A stretch of 64,000 bases of DNA from Planctomycetaceae bacterium (GTDB taxonomy: Bacteria; Planctomycetota; Planctomycetia; Pirellulales; Pirellulaceae). Made by a program: the position numbers and the translations under genes. Under the pieces are notes generated by a model. That model made no database searches, had not been told where the DNA came from, and was given only the letters and a program-made list of their open reading frames with translations. Position 1 is the first letter of the stretch, and every line of letters starts with the position of its first letter. The stretch is from assembly GCA_002726515.1 (NCBI GenBank), contig PBTE01000041.1, positions 1-64,000 on the forward strand. The letters are read 5' to 3'. This document shows, piece by piece, positions 9,468 through 17,600 of this stretch.

Positions 9468-10148
9468 CGATTTCCCTCGAACGGGTTTCCGTATTCGTCG
9501 AGTGGGTCCCAGCAGGGACTACTTGCAACCACACATCGAAATTCTAATCCGCTGGGCGGCTACTTAGAATACTAAGTCGGAGCGAAAGTGGCGTGAGAAT
9601 TGCTCGTTCACTAAATTTCACGCTTGGCGCGATTATTCGCCAGTCCGCGGAACTCGACATTTCATGGCAACAAAAAGACTTGTTCAGGAGTTGGAATGAG
9701 AACGCGATAGCTGCCTGTTCGAATGAGCCCAGCAAGAGTCCGCAGGTTCTCCTCCGGGTGTTCTGTAAACGACGGACGCGGTATCACTTGTGTCAGAAGC
9801 ACGAAAACCGTGTCTGACAAAGCCTGTTGGGATTGACGAACCCATCGTGTAACGTCCTCCCAGGGCACAAAATGTGCCGCACCGAGACGCTGCAACCTTC
9901 TGACAACAAGATCTTCGTTGGTCTATTCTGTTGTCCGGCGTCGACTGTAGCGTTGGGACGTTACCCTGTTGATGTTATTTGAAGTGACCACGAGCGTACA
10001 ACGTCCGTGATTTTCCATTTGCCTGCGCTGGATGTATGACAAATCCCTCCCGCAGGAGGAGCGTCAATTCAGGGGCACAAACCCAAGTCGCCCCTTCACC
10101 AAACACTGAGAGTCAACTCTTTTGTTCCACCAAGGCATGATCTTGGCA
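9468..10148. other. Spacer between the two PKS transcription units
   Basis: It holds the promoter region of the 1710-residue gene. A short inverted repeat CTTAGAATACTAAG lies at 9563-9576, about 100 bp upstream of that start, and could be an operator. A degenerate reading frame (9662-9922, minus) is listed separately. A stem CCAAG/CTTGG at 10130-10146 follows the enoyl reductase gene but has no T-tract. Confidence 0.4.
9662..9922 (-). pseudogene. Unrecognised reading-frame remnant between PKS units
   Basis: The open frame reads, from just after a TAG, VVRRLQRLGAAHFVPWEDV, then TRWVRQSQQALSDTVFVLLT and PEENLRTLAGLIRTG, ending LLP-stop. It has the composition of a real helical protein rather than a shadow frame, but it has no good start codon (TTG at 9895 only) and no family I recognise. 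It could be the tail of a displaced gene, or chance. Confidence 0.25.
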
Positions 10149-10913
10149 CTAAATGTGTACCGCGGCACCACCATCAACAATCAAGGTTTCTCCCTGCACC
10201 ATGTCACTCAACGGACTAGCCAGGAACAGGCACGCGTTCGCCACGTCGTCGGCCATGAGCATCCGATCACCCATCATGGTCTTTTCGCGCCGACGCTCAA
10301 ACATGACGTCCGAGTCGGGTATCATGCGGGTCGAATCGGTTTCGACCAGACCTGCTTTCACCACGTTTACATTGACTCCCCGGTCACCGACTTCAAGCGT
10401 CAGATGTCGTGCCAGACTTTCCAAGGCCGCCTTGGAACCACCAATCAGTCCATACCAGGGAAGCGCCATTTCCGCTCCGTGGCTGGAAATAGCAATCACT
10501 TTACCACGACCCGTGCTCTGCTCTAACAAAGGAATCGACCGTTGAACCAGAAGCACCAAGGCCAAAGCATTGATGTTCATCGCGTTGTGGAAGTGTCGTG
10601 GATTGGCTGACAACAATGGTCGAAATCCGCCCGTCGCTGCATTGCTGATGAGCACATCCAGTTGCCCAATGTTGTCTTGTACAAAATCCATCATACTTGC
10701 CACATCATCTTCCTCGCTGACATCCGCTTTGATGACGTAAGCACGTCTCCCCCGTGCTTCAATCTGTTCAGCAACTTCTACTGCGGCAGATTTTGATGAA
10801 ACGTAATTGATGATGATATCGGCCCCAGCTTCAGCGAAACGCATGGCACACGCTCTACCGATTCCGCGCGATCCTCCAGTGATCAGTGCAACTCGATCTG
10901 TTAAATCAATCAT
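10149..10913 (-). CDS. Short-chain dehydrogenase, FabL-type enoyl-ACP reductase
   Basis: The 254-residue SDR has ITGGSRGIG at 11-19. Its overall layout matches FabL (the NADPH enoyl-ACP reductase of Bacillus): NAATGGFRPLL after beta-4, MNINALAL, SSHGAEM, Y154 followed six residues later by K161 (YGLIGGSK), and a SDMVQGETLIVDGG C-terminus. A Tyr-x6-Lys spacing marks enoyl reductases; ketoreductases have Tyr-x3-Lys. The synthase has KR and DH but no ER domain, so this protein plausibly supplies enoyl reduction in trans. It is the last gene of the PKS operon, and its start overlaps the PPTase stop by 8 nt. An ordinary SDR role cannot be excluded. Confidence 0.85.
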   Translation of the reverse strand: MIDLTDRVALITGGSRGIGRACAMRFAEAGADIIINYVSSKSAAVEVAEQIEARGRRAYVIKADVSEEDDVASMMDFVQDNIGQLDVLISNAATGGFRPLLSANPRHFHNAMNINALALVLLVQRSIPLLEQSTGRGKVIAISSHGAEMALPWYGLIGGSKAALESLARHLTLEVGDRGVNVNVVKAGLVETDSTRMIPDSDVMFERRREKTMMGDRMLMADDVANACLFLASPLSDMVQGETLIVDGGAAVHI

Positions 10914-11625
10914 GGGTGACTCCTGTGATGGGTAGAGCGTTGGACGGAATACTCAGAGTTGCAGTAACTGCGACGTGACCATCGACCTCCCACGTCTTGA
11001 GTCTCAACTCATCCTTCCACACGTTGTCATAGTATCGGCACGTCCATGGGCCTGTGTTCCAAGAAACTTCAACCTGACGAGGAGCAAACGATTCACCACG
11101 GTTACAAGCTTTGTAGATGGCTTCCTTAGCTGCCCAAAGGCGGCAAACCTCCTTGGTTCTCTGCTCCTCTCCATCTGAAATCTGATCGATTCGCTCCCGT
11201 TCCGAATCCGTAAACCAGTTTGTAAGAAAGCTCGCTGGCAACGGAGCCAGATGGCACAAATCAACTCCCACCTTCGTTTCAGCTGAAGTACTCAAGGCTA
11301 CCAGGAAATTTGTGTCTGAATGCGTAATAGAAAGTGTGTAAGGCAATTCGCGCTGTTTGAGGCAGATTTTGGGCCGGGTCGGACGAAACTGCTCGTCCAT
11401 GGAACGAATGCTGAAGCACCGTAGACCTTCCACAAACTCCGGGTGATTCTCCCGAATCAGTTGTTTGCTCACCCAGCGGCCCGCTAACCAGGCCCGTCTG
11501 CGGCCACGGTGCGAAAATCGCCCCAACTCGATCCGTTCCCAATAGCTCAACCAGTCTAAATTGTCCGGAACCTCCCACGAGTCAGAAAACCTGCCGCAGC
11601 GAAGATGTATGGGTGCATGAACCAT
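10906..11625 (-). CDS. 4'-phosphopantetheinyl transferase (Sfp/EntD superfamily)
   Basis: The 239-residue protein has the two diagnostic motifs: KVGVDLCHL, with the Mg-binding Asp, and RLWAAKEAIYKA, with the Glu/Lys of the W-x-x-K-E-A signature. It would transfer the phosphopantetheine arm from CoA to the Ser of the carrier proteins. The targets are very likely the five ACPs encoded three genes upstream and the ACP of the 1710-residue protein. The ATG lies 6 nt after the synthase stop, and the 3' end overlaps the enoyl reductase gene. A dedicated PPTase is normal for PUFA-type synthases. Confidence 0.92.
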   Translation of the reverse strand: MVHAPIHLRCGRFSDSWEVPDNLDWLSYWERIELGRFSHRGRRRAWLAGRWVSKQLIRENHPEFVEGLRCFSIRSMDEQFRPTRPKICLKQRELPYTLSITHSDTNFLVALSTSAETKVGVDLCHLAPLPASFLTNWFTDSERERIDQISDGEEQRTKEVCRLWAAKEAIYKACNRGESFAPRQVEVSWNTGPWTCRYYDNVWKDELRLKTWEVDGHVAVTATLSIPSNALPITGVTHD

Positions 11626-11631
11626 CAGACG

Positions 11632-14600
11632 TCATCCTTCACGGGGAATTAAAACGCCGTGGTATCCTTCGACCATCACGATGACCGATCCGTCATCTCC
11701 GTGAATATTGAAATCATACACACTGTGTTGTTCACTCAGTTCTCTGCAACGGACAACCGCTAAAAGTTTTTCTCCCACGCGCGGAGAACGTCCCACGCGC
11801 AACCTTTCAATTGATTTTGGTATTTTGGCAACACCTCGAATTTTCTTGCGGACATGAACCCCACAGGTATAAAAGGCAGCATCGATAGCAGACGCGGGAA
11901 TGATCCACTGGTCGCCTTGTCTGCATCCGGCCAAATCTTGAGTATCCAGGGATTCAATTACACCCCAGCCACGATCGCCCGCGGTAACAACTTCTTTCAG
12001 GGCACGAAATACTTCGCCATGATATAACACCACGCCATCCGGATAGTTAAATTCCTTGAGGGGTTCGGGTGCCAGAGGTGGTTGTTCAGCAACAGGTGCA
12101 GCGGGTTCGTCCGCCAATTCAATCCTTGCTTTCATGTAGGGCCGGTCAGGATGTACCAGTTTGCCAGCCCGGCTGTAAAAGTCGCTCGTAAGTAAGCAGG
12201 ACACTCCGTTCGGACCGGCTTCCAAATGGACTTTCGCCTGGGAGAGCCTGTCGGTGTGAAATCGCATCGGTTCCAGAAGTTGTACATCGCAAATCGCCGC
12301 GACAAAACGGGAACCTTCTTGGACAGCCAGAGTTGCCTGAGCCACACTCGACATACTGATGACAGCCGGCAGAATAGGCCGTTTTTTGAACAGATGCTGG
12401 GTTAGGAACGGTTCCGACATCGGGTCAAAATTGACAGCGGTGACAGCGCCACCGGCCTCATCCACAGCAAGTATTTCGTCCACAAGCGGAAAATGTTTAA
12501 TACACGGTCGGGTCGCCACCGCAACCGCCGTCATGCTTTCCATGGCTACGGCCGTGGCAGTCATGTTACTATCCGCCCGGGGGGGTACCGACACTTTCGG
12601 CGAAGAAGCCGCTTTAGAGCCACCTGACACCTTACTGGCATATTCCGGGTTAAGTTTGTGAAACGGCCAGCCCGTAATCAAAATTTCCCTTTCAGGAAGC
12701 CCGGCGCGGATTTCGTTAATCAGGTGATTCGCACCTTCTTTGGTAGGCATATATGTAACGCCACCAACTTCTCGAAGATGCCGAGACTCGGGACGAACAG
12801 CCATGCCCACCTCGTCCCAAGCATGCCAATGAAAACAAGTCGATTTGCAGTCGGTACGTTGTTGACGGAACCAGTCAACTAGTTTGCAAAGCATGTCGTT
12901 GGCCATGCCATAATCGGTTTGTCCGAGACCACCAAACCGACCGCTAACCGAGCCAAACGCCAGGAAGTAACGGAGTGGATCTTCGCGTGTCAGATCCATC
13001 AGGGCTGCCGCGCCATCTACTTTGACAGCAATCGTTCGTTCCACCAGGTCGCGTTTTTTCTTCTCGAAGCGCAAAGAACTTTCAAATCCAGCTCCATGCA
13101 CAATGCCTTCCAGCGGACCGTCCTTCTTGCGGATCTCGTTCAACACCTGGGCCAACGCAATCCGGTCGGTGATGTCAGTGGCGTAGTAGGTGAATTGGAC
13201 ACCCTCTTCGCGAAACATGCGTAAGTTCTTGTCAATCTCAATCGCTTTTTCTACCTTACCCCACGTTGCTGCGGGCACCTCTTTTCGGGCAACGGCCTCT
13301 TTCATCACTTGAGCCCGCAATTGCTTTACCTGTGCGTCGTTCATGTTTCGCCACGAGTCATCAATTTTCGGCACGGGGCTGGAACCAATCAAATGTAATT
13401 TGAGCCCATACCTCTTACCTAACTCCCGTGCCACCACAGCGGTCACACCACGTGCACCTCCGGTCACAACCCATGTACCACCCTTCGGTATATCCTCTTG
13501 TTGAGAAAGTTCGCCGATGGGTTGCACGACCGGTCGCACGACCAGGCGACGATCTTGTTCGTAACCTACTTCTACTTCGTTCAGATCCACCGCGTGTTCC
13601 AAACAAATCGTAGCGGCAATTTCAGCGGGCGACTGGCTTTCTGACACATCCACGATTTTGGCTCTGAACCTGCCTTGTGTCTTCACGCCAAGTTCGATCT
13701 TCATCGACTTGACAAGCCCTGTCAAAGCACCGCTTTCGGCACTGCGTACAGTCCCTGAAAATCCAAAGTCCCCGCCCATGACGGTCGCAGCCATCACGGT
13801 CGCCTGCTCCAGCGCATCCGCCTCCAACAGTAACTGGCACCATCTCTGACAGACAAAATAGGGAAGACTTGCTCCACGTCGCCTACGTTGGATCCAAGTC
13901 GATTCCTCCGTACTCGTCGTGGCATTGTCATCGTAAGGTGTCAACAGAAAAAGATGCAGCACGAGACTGTCCTGAAACATCTGTTCTAGATGGGAAAGAA
14001 CTTCGTCGATGTCATCGGACACGGCCAGAATGTGTGCAGCAGTGCCACTTGATTGCAGACGTTGTTGGAGTGCCCGGGAGACGCTATTGTCACCCACAAT
14101 GATGGCCGAGCCATTCAGCGCCGTCTGATTCGAATCAGGCTCACTCGTCTCGACAGTCCGCATCACAAAACGAAAACAGACATCTCCGTTCCGCGAAGCC
14201 GGCCCAACTCCATAATCTTGCAATGCCGTCTGCGCTGCTTCACCTTTCAAAATTGAGCGGAGCTTTCCATTATTCGAGGATCGCTGTACATTCTCTATGG
14301 AGGCGGGCAACCTCGTGCCATTTGACTTCGTTAAACTCGCCGGAACCGCCGTCAACAATTCGTTAACATTCAAAACACGGTATTCATCGTTGTCGCACTC
14401 TTCAACATCCGGACAAGTGATCCACATTGTCCCCGCCGCGGGTTGCATCACCAGGCTGATTTGATTATCCACGCGCCGGATTGTGTTCATCGTGGGGTGC
14501 GGTGTCTCACGGTCACGACCGATATCGAAGCGGTCCCGCAGCGTCGCTTGTGCGTGCTCCACAGAAACGTCCTGCTGGTTCGCCGTGTCGATCAACTGTT

Positions 14601-17600
14601 GTAGGCGTGTCGCTCTGTGCACAGAATGCTTCGGTGGTGTGTCAACTGGCTGGTGCAATCGGCAATGATTCGCACTAACGTGTCGCTTGACATTGCGCTG
14701 CACCTGTAAATCTTGCCCGTCGTATTCGAGATAAGTAATCTCATCAGAAGGTGCGTGACTGATACATAAAGACCAGCCTCCCATGCCGCAAAAACAACGT
14801 GTAATTTCAATAGCTGTGTCAATGTTGTCTGCCTGGCTAAGGATGCTCTTGACAATCGCATTGTGAGCCCGGCCTTGTTTGATTTCCCGACGACGAGGCA
14901 AGTCCAGGAGCATGGTGCTGGTGACGGCAATTCCCCGGCAATTCATACCATTGATGCCAGCCAGTTCACCCGCCAGACCCAGTACAACATGAGGAATTCC
15001 ATTCGTCGGCTTCCTCACCTGAACGTTCCGTCGGAGGCATTTCGTGACACTCAAAGCCAGGGGCAGGTCTTCGTTTGCGGCGTGGATCAGACCTGCACTC
15101 GAATTCGTCGAAGCCGAGACGGCAAATTGGCTGCAACCCGATCCCTTGTCAGGATAGAGCATGAGGTTGTGTGCAATCACCGATTCATGCGACACACCGG
15201 CACCGTCAGCGATACCGCGCAGCTCTTCTAAATCATCAGGCTGGAAGTAACGGTCTGCCGCTGCTGCGTCTTCCTGAATGTCTGGCAAGCGATGCCACTT
15301 TGATCCCACGAGATTCGCATAGCGCTGCAGAATATTACGAATGACTGGTCCTTCCACCTGACCCATCTGGTAGCCCATGTCATAAGCACTACCCGACAAA
15401 GTGAGAATGTTTTGATGCTCCGATTTCTCCGGCTGTTCTGACAAGTTGTCAGATGACACGTTGAATTCGGCTTCGCGCGCGGATTCCGTGGGCACGATTT
15501 CGCTAGTCGAATCAGAACTCTCGGGCTGTCGGCTGTCCAAAGCGGGTGAGCCAAACATCGCCTCGTCTGCATGTACGGCGCTGAAGGCTCCCGCGCATTC
15601 CAGGCAAGCACGAACGTGAAGCAGCTGGCGGAGTCCGGAACGCTTCGGCTGATCCGATCCGATGATCACCACATCACGATGTCCCAGTAATCGCCGGTGC
15701 AGTTTTGTCAGAATCTGATGTGGCCCGACTTCGACAAAAATATTATTTCCGCCATGGACAAGGCGATCAATCAAATCATCGTAATGGACAGGATCCGTCA
15801 TCTGGGCGACAAGGTTATGCCGAATTTCATCCGGGTCAGCCACGTACTTGTTGGTAACGCTGCTCAGTAGCGGAATCCGTGGAGGGCCTATTTCAATTTG
15901 GGCGAGGGCCTCGGCAAAAGGCAATTTCGTATCCTGCATTAAGGGGGTGTGGAAGGCTCGAGGAGCCGCGAGAACCCGAGTGACAATGTCGACCTTCTTC
16001 AACCGTTCGGCCAATGTTTTGACAAATGATTCCTCGCCACCCACCACGATCTGGTCAGGCGCATTGCGGACGGAGACATGAATCCGACCCTGCAAGTCTG
16101 CCGCATGTCGTTCCAATACCTCAGGACCCGCAGCGACCGAAAGCATGATGCCACGAGCATTCTTACTATTTTCAATCGCGGAGCAACGAGCATGTGTCGC
16201 CAGGGCAGCAGCCTCAAAAGACCAGGCTCCAGCAGCCAACAGTGCGGGAAATTCCCCAAAACTGTGTCCCGATATGCAATCGGGTTGGATGTTCATGGCG
16301 CGTAGTGCGGACAAGACGATCGTGTCGGCGGTAAGCAATGCCAGTTGAGTCTGCCATACATCGACTCCCAACGTTTCTCCACGTTCCCAGGCGACCTGCG
16401 AAAAATTGGCAAACCCTAACTGAGTGAGTCTGGCGTCTAACTTGCTCATGGCATCCGCTGCAGGGGGGAAACATTCCACAAGCGATTTCAGCATACCGAT
16501 GTATTGCGATCCGTGCCCGGGAAAGAGAAAGGCAACACGGGGAGACACATCGGACATTTGATGACAGAAGACGCCCCGTTCCGCCAGAACACCCAGTGAT
16601 TCCGAACGACTGAGAAGCGGGGCTGCCAGGTTTAGTTTCTGATGTAACTCCTCCGGATTCTCAGCCACGACCGCCATGCGCATTCGCTGATCCGGAGAAA
16701 ACCGATCTTGAGCGTCTGCGTGCTGAAATAAAAGTTTGGTATCTTCCACGGACTTGCTGAGTGGGACGACACGATTCACCAAATCTGGCAGACTTTCGGC
16801 CCCCAAACGGACAATGCGGAATTTGCCGAACAAGTCAGGTACTGGCATGTAGGAATCGGAATGAGCGACCCCTTGCACCGCTGAACCAGCCGTGCTTTGA
16901 CGTGCCGGACTCTTCGGAGTTTCCTGCACCGGAACTTTCTCACCACGCTCGACAAGAAAATGATAAGCAACGCGATTTTCGTTCGCCGAACTCACTCCGG
17001 CAATCGCTCGTCCATCCTCTGTGAGGGCGTGCAAAGGTGTACTCGACGCGTTCACGGCAAGACAATCCTTCTCAGTAGCCACTGCTGCGGAAACCTGATC
17101 CAAGAACAGATTGGCCGGTGCGTTCATCTGTTCCAGAGCATCGACAGTCTTCAACAGTCCTGCCATCCCGGCAGTTCCTCCAGTATGACCGATCTGACTG
17201 GTGAGAGTTCCTAAAGTCAGAGGCTGTGGGCGTTGCGATCCGTAACACCCAGCCAGAGCCGCAATTTCCTCCCGGTCCGCTTCAGCAACCCCGTAGGCCG
17301 CAGTTTCTACGACACACACCTCCTGGGATTGAATGGCTGCATGCTGGTGGCTGCGCTGTATCGCCTGTTGCATGGCCTGCTGGAAAGAATCTGAACTGGC
17401 TACACCGAAGCCGCGGATGATCGCACGCACCTTGTCACCATCGCGTTGAGCGTCGGATAACCGCTTCAAAACGACAACTGCCGTGCCCTCACCGGGAAGG
17501 AATCCATTGGCTTGTGCGTCCAGAGGGTTGGGTGGGGAATCACTGGCTAGCACCCCACGGCAAGCCTGTTGTTCGTACGTCATGTACCCCATTGAGCGAT

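Noticed and set aside
10130-10146. Stem CCAAG/CTTGG as PKS operon terminator
   Set aside because: Short stem with no U-run in the transcript direction.
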